Assembly: GCA_036186865.1 (NCBI GenBank)
Contig: AP025047.1
Coordinates: 29,132,822 to 29,196,821, forward strand
Length of the DNA: 64,000 nt
Source of the DNA: Eustoma russellianum
Taxonomy: Eukaryota; Streptophyta; Magnoliopsida; Gentianales; Gentianaceae
Reading direction: 5' to 3'
The notes below the pieces were generated by a model. It was not told the origin of the DNA and searched no databases. It saw only the letters and a program-made list of their open reading frames with translations. Shown here piece after piece: positions 46,341-57,306 of the stretch (its first letter is position 1; each line of letters begins with the position of its first letter). The position numbers and the translations under genes are program-made.

Positions 46341-47860
46341 CAAACTACTGGAGCTAGGCAGAATGGGATGGCATCTTCAACGGCCTAAGAACCAACCTTA
46401 CAGACCTTCAATGATGCTAATTTTTGGCACCAAGTTAGCCTTATGAGTGTAGCATAAGTGAGAGTTGGAATTTTGTTAAAATAAGTTACAGATTATTTTT
46501 AATAAAAATATTTAGTAGAACTGCTCCAGCAGGAAATTCTGGAGCAGGGCAGAATTGACCACTGAGTTTAACGAATTTAAAAAGGGTCTTTTGAACCTTC
46601 AATAAATCTGGTTTTTGGCGCAGATCTAGCCCCATGTGTATAGAAGAGCTGAGAGTTGGAATTTTGGTAAAATAAGTTATGGTTTAATTTTTATAAAATA
46701 AATGGTGAGACTGCTCAGGCTGTAAATTCTAGAACATGACAGAATTATGTAACGTTTTGAATGGCTTGAAAAGAGGTCTTGTAGATGTTCAATAAAGCTG
46801 GTTTTCGGTGTAGGGATAGCCTTGTGTGTATAGAAAATCTGAAAATTGGAATTTTGGTAAAAGGCGTTGTAGAATATTTTTAATAAAAGATTTGGTAAAG
46901 CTGCTCAGACTGAAAAGCCTGGAACTGAGCAGAACTGCATCTCTTTTTGATTGACACGAAAAAGGATCTTGTAGTGGCTCAATAAATCTGATTTTTGGCA
47001 GGATAATAATACCAGGTGTGCTGCGAATACTCCAGCTGGAATCATGGTAAAACAAGTTGTGGATTAATTTTAATGATTTAATTGGTAACACTGCCCAATG
47101 GGAAGTACTGGGATAGAGAAGAAATTAAGTAACGAGTTAGTGGACTCAAAAACGAATCTTAGGGACATGAAAATGAGTTAATTTTCGGAAGGATGCTATT
47201 AATACAAGTTTATGATATGTATGAGTTGGAATCATGTTAAAATAAGTTAAGAATTAATTTTAAGAAATTACGCGGTAAAATTGCTCCAGCAGAAAATTCT
47301 GGAGCTGGGCAGAATTGATCATTGACTTCAACGAATTAAAAGAGGACTTTTTGGATCTTCAATAACTCTGAATTTTGGCACAAACCTATCCCCATGAGTG
47401 TAGTAGATATGCCAGCTGGAATATTGGTAAAAGGAGCTATGGTTTATTTTTAATAAATATTTTGGTAAGACTGGTCAGACCTGAAAACGGGAATTGAGCA
47501 GAATAGTGACTTCTTTTCACTGACTTGAAAAGGGACCTTGTAGATGACCAATAAAGCTGATTTTTGGCATGGTAATAGTCCTATGAGTTTAATGGACACT
47601 CCAGTTGGAATCTTAGTAAAATAAGTTCTGGATTATTTTTAATGAATTATTTGGTAAAACTGCTCAACAGAAATTACTGGAGCCATCTTGAAATTAGTGA
47701 CGACTTTCCAGGCTTAGAAAAAGGACTTAGAGACATGCAAATGGGCTGAATTTTGGTAGGATACTAGTCCCATATGTTTATGACGTATACGAGTTGGAAT
47801 TTCTGGAAACCGCATTACGGATTTGCCACAATTGAATTTTTAGTAAAATCTGTCAGCTCA
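46341..47860 (+). repeat. 190-bp tandem repeats in solo LTR, 8 units
   Basis: Unit starts (CTGCTCCAG-like) are at about 46341, 46518, 46708, 46898, 47089, 47281, 47470, 47660 and 47850. Spacing is 177 and then 189-192 bases, despite strong divergence between units. Confidence 0.9.
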
Positions 47861-48285
47861 GCCTCAGCAATTAAGATGGATCGTAAAGTAAGTAAGTAAG
47901 CCCTTTACGGTTATTTAAAATAATTTACAATTTTACGACTTGTATCTAGGATTCTACCTAACGTATTTGTGACAAAAGAATTATGGAAATGGACCTAAAT
48001 AGTTAGCCTAACCGTCCTTTGTAAATGAAGTAAAAGACTTGGAAACATTTTCCAAATTTATGTACGTTGACATGTTATAAGAATTGCATACGATTATTCA
48101 TGTCATGGCTTGCATTTCATATCACGGCATGTATCATGCATGAGCATGAAATCGATTTTCATGGATTTTATGATGCAAGCAAGTTTTATAAGAGACTATC
48201 TTTTCGTTATGCATGAAAAGTTTTTACGGTCCCATGTTGTAAAGAAAGCTTCATGATTCCTTTGCCGGCCAAGCATGCGACTAAC

Positions 48286-48500
48286 CCGACTCCAGACTCG
48301 GGGTTAATTGGTCTGATGACATGATATGTTCTGGACCCGCTCAGATCCGGGGTTAATTGATCTGATATCTGTTCTGGACCCGCTCAGATCCGGGGTTAAT
48401 TGATCTGATATCTGTTCTGGACCCGCTCAGATCCGGGGTTAATTGATCTGATATCTGTTCTGGACCCGCTCAGATCCGGGGTTAATTGATCTGACACTCT
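48286..48500 (+). repeat. 43-bp tandem repeats in solo LTR, 4 units plus a partial
   Basis: Same unit as 7223-7480, starting at 48329, 48372, 48415 and 48458. More uniform than in G1. Lies 705-919 bases before the LTR 3' end. Confidence 0.93.
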
Positions 48501-49205
48501 GTTTTTATGACATGTTATTGTATGGGACCAAAATGATGTTTTGACATGGCATGACATGACATCATGCATTGCACATTGCATAACTCACGATCATGAAGAC
48601 ATGTTGCATGTTACAGTTAATGTTTATAAGTTACTATTGGTATAGCATTACCTAAAAACATGCTTAAGCCGAACTCAAGCAAGCTCAGGATTTAAGATCA
48701 GGTATGAATTACGATTATTTGAGGTTTTTGGGGTAATACATTCATGTTATGACTCTTTATGTATTTCATGGTCGTTTATTGTATTCTTGCTGGGTGATTT
48801 TTATCACTCACACTTTATTTTTTTCCCCCAGATAATGCCAAGATAAAATGGATCGAAGATGAGCCGAGGGTACCATATCCATAGGCGTGGAGACATGAAG
48901 GGAGATGAACTTAAGGACTTTTGTGCTGCTGAGATGTTTGTATTATGACTATGTTGGTACTCTGTGGGATTTGACTATGATGTTTATGTGACTGCTACTT
49001 TGGGGGACTTAGTTATTTCGTAATGTATGTTTAATTTGGAAAGTTTTAATTCTGCCTAAATTTTACTGTCATGTTAAATGTTAACATGGGAATCCATGAC
49101 TTATATTATGGATTTTCGTATGTTACGCATGACGCTTTGTACTCTCCTTAGTGAAGTACGGCGGGTGCACCGTATCCGGATGAGGCCCGGGTGCGGGGCG
49201 CTACA

Positions 49206-49210
49206 ATTGG
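49206..49210. repeat. solo LTR target-site duplication, right
   Basis: ATTGG, followed by AGTCACCATTTAATCGG of the interrupted LTR. Confidence 0.92.
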
Positions 49211-49543
49211 AGTCACCATTTAATCGGAATAAATTTTTCAAGTCGGAGCACGGTTTCTGGCAGATTTGTGTAATCTGACCAAGAACGTATTTTCAAGGGT
49301 TTAGGATTGGAGTTTTATTCTTAAATTTTAATGAGATACTAATAACATATGAGAGTTCATTCAGACCGAATTTCATAATTTTTGAATGTCTGTAACTAGG
49401 TCATTTAATTATTTCAAGTCAGGATATGAAAACAGAAACTGTTTTCAGAAGTGAGGTTTTTGGTTCAAAAAGTTCTTAAAAACCAAATTTTCCGCACCCA
49501 CTATTCAATCCCCCCCTTCTAATGGTGCAATACATGTCCTACA

Positions 49544-50247
49544 AGTGGTATCAGAGCGCAGGCACACTCACGACTAGAAGATATAACAATCTTTGTGAGA
49601 TAGCATCCACTAGCAAGAAAACCAAACAAGAAGGTACGTCAAGCCAAAGGCCTCCACCTTTTGATAATGAGGTAAATTCTGATTCTGATTATGATTCTAA
49701 ACTATCTTATAATGATTTGTATGTTGAATATCTTAAATTACATAAGTTTTCGAGGATTCTTGCAAAAGAAAAGAAACAGTTAATTGAAGACAAGAAATTG
49801 TTAGAGTCTTCTAACACAAATCTTGTATCTCAATTGAACGATTCAAAAGAAGAGTCGTCTTGCACGATAAATTCATTAAAGCCTGAAATTTCATCTTTGA
49901 CAATGGAGAATAATGAAATGAAAACCGAGATCTCAGATTTGAGATCAAAAAACGAAGATCTAGAAAAGACGATAAAAAAATTCGATAGAGGAACTTGCAT
50001 GTTAGATCGTCTCGTTTCTTCGCAAAGACATGAAACTGAAAAAACTGGATTAGGGTATATTGAAGATAATCAGGTACAAAATAAATCTACAAATTTTGCA
50101 TAATTGTAGGGGGAGCGATAATTGTAGGGGGAGCGACCACATTTACCTGATTTAAGAGGGAGAACGATATAACAATCAAATATTATATTTGTGCATAATT
50201 GTAGGGGGAGCGACCACATTTAAATCACGAACCAATATTATTTCGTA
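49544..50247 (+). pseudogene. beta internal 4 (primer-binding site, gag coiled coil, cut off)
   Basis: The primer-binding site 49546-49557 is perfect. Met codons are lost as in internals 2 and 3. The PPPFD/NEVNSDSD junction lies at about 49657-49672. The frame is open through the coiled coil to about 50103, where a further deletion joins STNF directly to the purine-tract region (50098-50247), so the Gag tail is missing. Epsilon begins at 50248, so no LTR follows. Confidence 0.85.
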
Positions 50248-52058
50248 TGTGGCGCCCCGCACCCCAGCCCCGCCGGAGTCGGTGCACCCGCCGTACTTCA
50301 CTAAGGAGAGTACTAGGCGTCGTCTCATACGTATCATGATCCATGGTGTAATGCATGGATTTTCGCGCTTACACGCAGATAAGTATGCGAAACCGTGGCA
50401 GAATTTAAAACTTTGAATTAAAAACATCCACTAGATCATTCTCTGTTTTACAACACCAACAAAAGTATCGAAATTCACAACTTCTTCATCTTTTTATTGT
50501 TCAAGCATTCTTCAACCAACTTCATTTATTAAGATGACTTACTATACATCAAATACACATTTAAACATAGTTATTTCAAGTCTCATAACTCATTTTAGGC
50601 TACACATAACTCATAGCAACAGTCTTACCATTTACGCTTAGAACATGTCACTTTTCATACCAACACTTTTCTTTACATCAACTAAGTTCATGTCTTGTTC
50701 TTAGAATCTCCAACTAAGATTCATAACTAAAAAATGGCTAGTCATTCAAGCATGCACTTCACAAATAAGGCAAGATTGGCTAGAATATACTTGCCTCTTT
50801 GAACCTTAAAGCTTTTCATTAGCTTGAGCCTTGTTTGCAATGGATTGAAGTTTCCTCCAACTTCATCATTCCACACGTTTTTGGAAGGAAGAAAAGGATG
50901 AACATTAGCTACTATCTTAAATGAAGAATGAAGCTAGATTGAGGTTAGATTCATCTTACCAAAATGAAGCTTGAATGGAGCTTGAGATGGATTCTAACCA
51001 CCAAGATGTTAGCTTCTCCTAAGTAGCTTGAAGGAATTTCACCTAGTGACCACTTTGGAGGTCACGTTTTTGGCATGAATAAGGGAGGTACCATGTGAGT
51101 TTCATCCTTTGAAATATAGAACATACTTAGAAGGTTTAACATTCAACTTACCTAGATGGGTTCTTCAAGGCTTGAAGATGAAGATGATCTCACACTCCTA
51201 GCTTCATCATGGCCGAAAGTTTGATGATGATGGAGTAGTATTCTAAGTGTTCTAAAATTGCTTGGGGAAGATTTTCTTCCTCTTGGCTTAATGAAACAGC
51301 CGTGGGTTATGTTGGGAGGGGGAGGGATTCTCCAAGCTAATTAACATTGGTTTCTTTTCACTAACCAAAGTTTCTTTAGGGCAACTATAGTTACTTTATG
51401 TCAACTATAGTTACTTTATGCCAACTATAGTTACTTTATGCCAACTATAGTTACTTTATGACCAACCTTGGTTATTTTACCCAACTAGAGTTATTTCCTC
51501 AACCTTGTAGTAACATTAAGTAACCATGGTAATCTTTCTTGGTCAACCATAGGGGGCCGATTTTCTTAGGCTTGGGTGACCCCTTTTCCATGCTTAATTT
51601 TCTTTTCTTATATGTGGATAATTGTCTCCTAATTAATTGATAATTTCCCATTTTTCTTGTTTTAAAACAAAATTAGGAAAATTCTCAATTCTCCTTGGGC
51701 TAGGGCCGAATTTTCTCCAAGGATTGGGAAAAAATTGCCCACTACCTACAACTCCTTAATTTTCATTTGGGCTTATTTTAAGGAGGCCCTTAAGATTAAA
51801 CTCTCTTATAATTTGGGAAAACCCCCTTTAAGGCCCCTTTATATGTCTTGTGACCGAATTTTCTTGAGCCTTTGGGAATGTATTGTCCACTTCATGTAGT
51901 CCCTAACTCACGCTTGAATTGATTATATCGTTTGCTTATCATCCTAAAATAAAAGAATCACTAAGGAAACTTAGTGAAAGACACTTGAAGGATACCACTT
52001 TATTAATTCGCTTATATGAGTCTTCAAGTACTATATGACTTTTCGTCGGGGTACAACA
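50248..52058 (-). repeat. epsilon 3' LTR (1.8 kb, internally deleted)
   Basis: The first about 225 bases match 53342-53567. It then jumps to a U3-like region related to G1 4300-5600 in reverse, so the middle of the LTR is missing. Four exact or near-exact 20-bp repeats (CAACTATAGTTACTTTATG plus one variable base) lie at 51382-51461. Confidence 0.88.
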
Positions 52059-52103
52059 TTCTCCCCCCCCCCCCCCTTAATATAAGTTTCGTCCTCGAAA
52101 TTT
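52059..52103 (-). promoter_or_regulatory. epsilon polypurine tract (14 G) and hairpin
   Basis: On the minus strand, TTAA followed by 14 G and GA abuts the LTR (52059-52080). The hairpin AAATTTCG/CGAAACTT with loop AGGA is at 52084-52103 and has one wobble pair. Confidence 0.85.
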
Positions 52104-52200
52104 CAGGCTAGTCAACAAAATGGGGCGTCTACTCCTCATGTTGTCTTCCGTTTCCCATGTGGCTTCTTCTGTGAAACTTATGTTCCCTTATGACATTTCA
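52104..52200 (-). pseudogene. epsilon pol C-terminal tail
   Basis: The minus strand encodes EATWETEDNMRSRRPILLTS, close to the G1 tail ATWETEEDMRSRYPHLFD. This is the end of the chromodomain-like region. Nothing recognisable of integrase remains upstream. Confidence 0.75.
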
Positions 52201-52429
52201 AATCATCCTAAGGTGGCCCGTTCTCTTAAAACATGGTTTTCATAATCATGAACTATTCCTCGTATAGTGCAATAGAATGTGTACAAGTGCTAATAGTGAC
52301 GCATCATGACGAGGACCCTGAGTCCCATACACAGGGTCATACTTAGTCATGTTATCACTAATAACCTCACTTGCTTACTTGTGGTCTACTCATCATAACT
52401 TAAGAGAACTATCATAATCACTCATACTT

Positions 52430-53060
52430 AGTTAATAGGAAGTAGTGCAGAGGACATAGGTACTTCACACTTCTCAGGTGTACCCTGGGTTGTTTCTTTG
52501 TCATCCGCATACGGTTTCCACCTTCTACTTTGTTTGCTTGTTAAATCGCTTCTTTCATTCTTTCGTTCCCTTACTATCGCATTCCGCTCTGTAGCGGTCC
52601 TTCCATAGTTCCCCAAAGGTCCTTGAATACGACTTAACTTAGCCTAATTTGATTTGGGGGTCTAGACCGCGCACCAATCTGATCACCTTAAACTTTTCAT
52701 CTCTCTTAATCAAAGAAACATACTGTTCCAAAGTAATGAATGGGTACGGTGATGCGTGACCCTTGTCTTAGTGAGTCATATTCCTCAACCTTTCTCGTGA
52801 CTAAGTTCTGAGAGAGGAAGAACTCACGAAACTCCTCTTAGAACTTTGATCTTACTCTATCCAGTACCAGTATCAGTATGGAGTTACCTTCAACTTTACC
52901 TAACCATCTTTCTGCCTACTATGAACTAAATTCCCTATCCAACCTTGGAATACGTGTTCTTTTGAACTATTGCCAATAAAGTTTACTGCCTCCTGGGGTG
53001 ACAGTGATGATGTCATTTTACTGAATTGTGGTGCCATCTGTACCACAAAGGGTCGAAATC
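52430..53060 (-). pseudogene. epsilon gag remnant
   Basis: On the minus strand the phrase RLVRGLDPQIK (near 52655-52690) corresponds to KFERGLNPRIR in G1 Gag, and EFLPLSE-like residues lie upstream. Frames are broken throughout. A downstream piece (52428-52616) is basic and may be the linker before the zinc knuckle, but no knuckle is visible. Identification rests on a short match and on position between leader and pol end. Confidence 0.5.
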
Positions 53061-53327
53061 TTACTTAAGGTATAAATATTCAGAATAAGAGACACCATTT
53101 AATTCGTAATCCATATACGATCTTATGGTCATGCAAGCAGGGATGATTACATTCTATAGATGGCCATCGACTAGGGCTTTATCATTTGGTCAAAGCCCTA
53201 ATTTCCAGTCTAAGTCATCCTGGTCTAAGGTCAACTCTCATCTAAGATCAGAACTTAGGTCTAAGATCAAACTTAGTTGACTACGATCATAACTTAGTTC
53301 TACATTCTGCCCGGATCTGGAGCCTTT

Positions 53328-53339
53328 TCTCTGATACCA
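53328..53339 (-). other. primer-binding site of epsilon
   Basis: The complement reads TGGTATCAGAGA, two bases from the LTR end at 53342. Initiator tRNA-Met type with one difference. Confidence 0.88.
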
Positions 53340-53341
53340 CC

Positions 53342-54540
53342 TGTGGCGCCTCGCACCCCCGCCCCGCCGGAGTCGGTGCACCCGCCGTACTTCACTAAGG
53401 AGAGTACTAGGCGTCTTCTCATACGTATCATGATCCATGGTGTAATGCATGGATTTTCGCGCTTACACGCAGATAAGTATGCGAAATCGTGGCAGAATTT
53501 AAAACTTTGAATTAAAAACATCCACTAGATCATTCTCTGTTTTACAACACCAATCAAAGTATCAAAATTCTCAAAAGTAGATGTTTCCCATCACAACTAC
53601 ATAATCAGTCATCAGTCATAATCGTCAAGTCACGTATCCTAATCTGCCCATCCTTCGCTGCACTCACAGGTAGGGGCTCTAGGTCCATCCTCAATTCATT
53701 CTACCTTGTTCCCTGCAGCCTCTGGGAGGAAAAATAGGGGGTGAGTGACAAAGTCACCAGCAAGTACACCATAAACAATCATGCATTAAATGGAAAGTAC
53801 ATACAAGAACCGAACCCCAAAATTCGGTTTAGAACATACCTGACCTTCCATTAAACACCCATAAGAAGTCAACACAAGGTATATCCAAGGTCATAGCTTA
53901 ACAGAGATCAAAACTTAACAGAGATCATAGCTTATGAAAGGATCATCATTCAATAAAGATCATGACATACAAAAGGTCATCACTCAATAAAGATCCTAAC
54001 CTAGGAGCTACCAATTCATAACAACTTGACCTAAATGTCATGAATAAGATCATAGCTTACGTATCAACAGTAGTGAAATCATAACTTAGGTAACGAGAGA
54101 TAGGAGGATCATAAACTATGTAACATTACCTCTATCATTTGGTTAGCATCTCATCCCTTTAATCAATAGCCGTTAAGGCAATAAAATCATAACTTAGTCG
54201 CGAAGCAATTAATAACACAGCCTAGTGCCAATAGACTCAACATCATGCTTATGACCATATACAATGCGTATGAATGTGCAAGAGTAGCACATAATGCCCT
54301 CCATCCCATGCCGTTGTGATCAACACTTAATGCATCAAGATCATAACTTAAGCAAGATTGTTACCTAAAGAGCATAACAATAAAAGACTGTTCCTCGCAT
54401 CAATTCATAACATAACAAGAGTCATCACTTCGGGAAGTCATACTTAGGTCTACGAGGTCATCACAACTTAGTCTAAGTATCATGTGTCACCATACAATGA
54501 CTTAATGAATGTAACATGCATGCATATGTACATGTGATGC
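53342..54540 (-). repeat. epsilon 5' LTR, 3' half only
   Basis: Starts TGTGGCGCC (plus-strand sense). It contains the GTGAGTGACAAAGTCACCAG region (about 53741-53760), related to TGGGTGATTTTTATCACTCA of G1. About 53885-54430 is full of degenerate AGATCATAACTTAG-like units of about 20-30 bases. It is cut at 54541 by the delta insertion; the flank GATGC (54536-54540) should recur right of delta. Confidence 0.85.
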
Positions 54541-55460
54541 TGTTACACCCCGTGTCTTTTAAGCGCAACTTTCAATACTTAGAGGTTAACCTTGAATACA
54601 ATTTAATTAATTATGTAAGATTATAAAACTTAGTCACTAAAACATAGAAGAATAAGAAAGAAGGGTTCAAAATAGAGTTAAAGGTAATTCATAGAAATTA
54701 CTTGAAAGGCCCCTACTAGAAGTTGAGGGAGTTACAAAAGTTGGTATAACCTCCCCATCTCAGCCATATTGGACGGTTATACCACAAAAGAAGAAGGAAA
54801 AATTCTGAGAAAAAGAGAAAGAGAGGAAAAGGAAGAAGAAGAGAGGAAGGAAAGGAAGGAGAAGGCCATTCTAGGTTCAATTCTCATCAAGGTTCTGCAG
54901 TAAATCCGTAAGCTTATCTAGAATTCAAGGCAAGTAATCTTTCTATACGCTTTATGAAAATTTTGATACGGTAGGCCCTATGTTCTTACAAAGAGAAAAC
55001 ATGAATCACACATTAGTATTCTTGTCTTGTCTATCATACATGCTTTGTTATATGTAAGTCTTGTTGCTAATTGTGTAAAGTCTTGTTCTTTGGGCCATAT
55101 TTCTAAAATAGTTGTGCAGTAATTGTTGTTAGTCAACCATGCCCATGAGAGTATATATGTTGATGTGTTTCTTGTCTTGCTCTACTCTTGTGTTGATTGT
55201 ATACACTTAGATGTTGAGAGTAAGTGCAGGAAATTGAGGGATGAGTGATGACATGGTTGTAGTCTTGTTGGTTGGGTATTGTTGATGATAACTCTTGAAG
55301 GTGGTGAATGATTGAAGATTTAGAATGGATCTTGTTAGACATTCACTAAGCATCAATTCATGATTAGATGTATGTTAAGTATGATGAATCTAGTTGTTAA
55401 GATGGATCTTTAAGTGTTGAACCTGGAAGGGTTGAAGAAGAAAGGAGTTGGGTGGAAGTT

Positions 55461-55758
55461 ACTGCAGAAAAACTGCAGTTTGGCATCGTCAGAACACTTC
55501 GAACGCCTACATGAGGCGCTTCAAGTCACATTAGGCGCCTAATGTAGCGTTCCATGTGTCCTGGAACTTTCCCGTACAGAAAAACTGCAGTTTAGAACCG
55601 TCCGAACACTTCGAACACCTACTTGAAGCGCTTCATGTCACATTAGGCGCTTCATGTAGGCGTTCAATGTCTACGGAACATCCCCGAACACTTCGAACAC
55701 CTAGTATAGGCGCTTGAAGTCACTATAGGCGCTTCATGTAGCGTTCCAACTGTACGGA
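55461..55758. repeat. degenerate repeats with AGGCGCTTCATG motifs in delta LTR
   Basis: Units begin at about 55461, 55572 and 55670. Each has GAACACTTCGAACACC and AGGCGCTTCATG-like blocks in both orientations. An 18-base perfect palindrome with arms ACATTAGGC/GCCTAATGT is at 55528-55545. The same block is at 63137-63435 in the 3' LTR. Confidence 0.85.
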
Positions 55759-56131
55759 AGTCTTTTTGACCCTTTAAGCGCCCTATGTAAGTGTAGTAAC
55801 GTTATACACTTCTTTTGAACATAAAATGCAAGGGTATTTGAGGTATATTTGAGGTGTAGATGGTAAGTTTGATTAAGTAAGCATAAGATTGAATTCTAGT
55901 GAATAAGTGAGACAAATGGACTTGGTAAAACACGTTTAGGGAGTGTTTGAGTTGCAAGACCTTATCCTTGATAGACAAGATGTGTGTGTGTGTGTTACAT
56001 GTTGATATGAAGCTATTTGTGCATCCTGCATCATGACATGGGCACTTGCATTTGATTTGACATATGTTTTGCAAAAGAACAAGAAAGGTAAAGTTTGCGA
56101 AAGACAAAATGGCTGCTGGTTGATCACAGGG

Positions 56132-56530
56132 TATAAAAGTCACGTCTGCGAAAGCAGGGTATAAAGAGCGTGATCTGTGAATCAACAGCAGGGTATAAAG
56201 TATGTTATGGGGCCGTGGACCTATCCGCACGGAAAATGAAGTATTTTATGGGGCCGTGGACCTATCAGCACGGATATATGATATATGTAATGGGGCCATG
56301 GACCTTTCAGCACGGATATATGATATATGTAACGGGGCCGTGGACCTTTCAGCATGGATATATGATATATGTAATGGGGCCGTGGACCTTTCAGCACGGA
56401 TATATGATATATGTAATGGGGCCGTGGACCTTTCAGCACGGATATATGATATATGTAATGGGGCCGTGGACCTTTCAGCACGGGGTATAAAGTTATGATG
56501 GCTGTGGACTGATCACCCACAGGGTATAAA
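56132..56530 (+). promoter_or_regulatory. five GGTATAAA motifs around the 42-bp array (candidate core promoters)
   Basis: TATAAA at 56132, 56160, 56194, 56486 and 56525, each preceded by GGG or GG. Four of them lie in CAGGGTATAAA. They flank the repeat array on both sides. A TATA-box role is inferred from sequence and from position in an LTR. Confidence 0.5.
56208..56490 (+). repeat. 42-bp tandem repeats in delta LTR, 7 units
   Basis: GGGGCCGTGGACC begins units at about 56209, 56250, 56292, 56334, 56376, 56418 and 56460. Each has the dyad CCGTG...CACGG. The array lies 802-1,084 bases before the LTR 3' end. Because 42 is a multiple of 3, it opens long frames on both strands that are not genes. 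A copy enters the window end at about 63880-64000. Confidence 0.95.
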
Positions 56531-57294
56531 GTTCTGCTACGCGAAGAATATGATATGTAAAGTGATGAAATGTTTGTGAAATGACATGCATGACATGTTT
56601 ATGAAAGAAGGCATATGCATGGGTGTTGTGTGTGATTTTAAAGAAGTACATGCATCATGATACACGAAGCATAAGACTTGACATGCAAGAAACGTGGTTA
56701 GTCTATGACTTGCTTATGTGATTCGTTGTTTTAATACATGTTGGTTCTCGTAACTGTGTTCACATATGTGCTTTATCTGTTTTGAGTAATTCTTATTAAG
56801 ATGCTATCTGTTAACCCGAGCACCTTATTTTTGGGCAATGTTTTATACACTGGTGACTCGACGTGTGTGATTCCGTAGGGTGTATAGACGGGTTACTTGC
56901 TGGCGAAGTTTTCGCTAAGAACAATCATTCTGTCTCCTTTTCAGGTGAGTCTGATTATGAGTTGATATTTATCGAAGACGACGGCGAGTGGGCTCAATGG
57001 GATGATGGACAAGGGAATAGATAGATGCTGGACTATTTTGTTTGAGTTTGAAACTCATTGTTATTATGTTGTTCTAAAACTTATGTCGGCTAGATGAACA
57101 AACAGTTTTATTTCCGCTGCAGTTTTCTGGTTGTAATATTGACAACGAAGGTTTAGATTTTATGACGTTTCCGCTGGTTTTAACTTACATTATGAAGGAT
57201 GTATGCTTGATCTGCTTGACGCTTCGTAGTTCTCATAGTAGGCTACGGCGGGTGCACTGGTTCCGATAACGGTATCGGGCTGGGGCGCTACAGG

Positions 57295-57306
57295 TGGTAT
57301 CAGAGA
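57295..57306 (+). other. primer-binding site of delta
   Basis: TGGTATCAGAGA, two bases after the LTR end, matching initiator tRNA-Met except the last base. Confidence 0.92.

Larger units (their letters stand above)
44663..49205 (+). mobile_element. solo LTR of the G1 gypsy family
   Basis: 4,543 bases, TGTTGTACCC...GGCGCTACA, flanked by a 5-bp target duplication ATTGG (44658-44662 and 49206-49210). No internal region remains, so it arose by LTR-LTR recombination. It is longer than the G1 LTR mainly because it has eight rather than four 190-bp units. A long TA microsatellite occupies about 44975-45020. Confidence 0.95.
42742..49543 (+). repeat. beta/alpha-like LTR 4, split by a solo LTR
   Basis: Parts 42742-44662 and 49211-49543. 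The first bases (to about 43000) match alpha U3 at 14800-15060, which the other beta LTRs lack, so this is an intermediate form. A deletion near 43725 removes the palindrome region. The hairpin near 44117-44143 has decayed. It ends CCTACA before a primer-binding site at 49546-49557. Confidence 0.85.
23299..50247 (+). mobile_element. tandem series of non-autonomous copia beta elements
   Basis: The order is internal 1 (23299-24362), LTR (24363-26621), internal 2 (26622-27844), LTR (27845-40659, split by gamma), internal 3 (40660-41876), LTR piece (41877-42612), inverted piece (42613-42741), LTR (42742-49543, split by a solo LTR) and internal 4 (49544-50247). Internal regions are only about 1.2 kb against 5.3 kb in copia A and lack pol and most of gag. 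LTRs are about 2.26-2.28 kb. Related coding copies are alpha (A, B) and gamma. Confidence 0.85.
50248..54540 (-). mobile_element. minus-strand Ty3/gypsy deletion derivative epsilon
   Basis: Left (3') LTR 50248-52058, internal 52059-53341, right (5') LTR from 53342, cut by delta at 54541. The internal region is only 1.3 kb and keeps the pol C-terminus and decayed gag; protease through integrase is gone. LTR ends TGTTGTACCCCG/GGCGCCACA (minus-strand sense) and the hairpin and purine tract place it near G1. A target duplication could not be checked because the right side runs out of the window. Confidence 0.88.
54541..57292 (+). repeat. delta 5' LTR
   Basis: 2,752 bases, TGTTACACCC...GGCGCTACA. 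Contains a purine-rich stretch (about 54785-54865), three degenerate units of about 80-113 bases (55461-55758), five TATAAA motifs (56132-56530) and a 42-bp array (56208-56490). Minus-strand open frames (such as 55802-56230) recur in the 3' LTR only because LTRs are copies. Confidence 0.95.

Noticed and set aside
52428..52616. 62-residue basic minus-strand frame as a separate gene
   Set aside because: It lies where the basic Gag linker of epsilon is expected and has no independent support.
55802..56230. 142-residue minus-strand frame, repeated at 63473-63901
   Set aside because: It lies within the delta LTR, and its second copy is only the other LTR. No domain or codon bias supports it.
56170..56520. 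Long open frames on both strands (98-106 residues) with repeated GPWTFQHGYMIYVM-type units
   Set aside because: They are produced by the 42-bp LTR repeat, whose length is a multiple of 3 and which lacks stops. No start context, and the same occurs in several frames.
57295..57306. Possible tRNA-Met gene fragment
   Set aside because: Only 12 bases complementary to the tRNA 3' end are present. It is a primer-binding site next to an LTR end.
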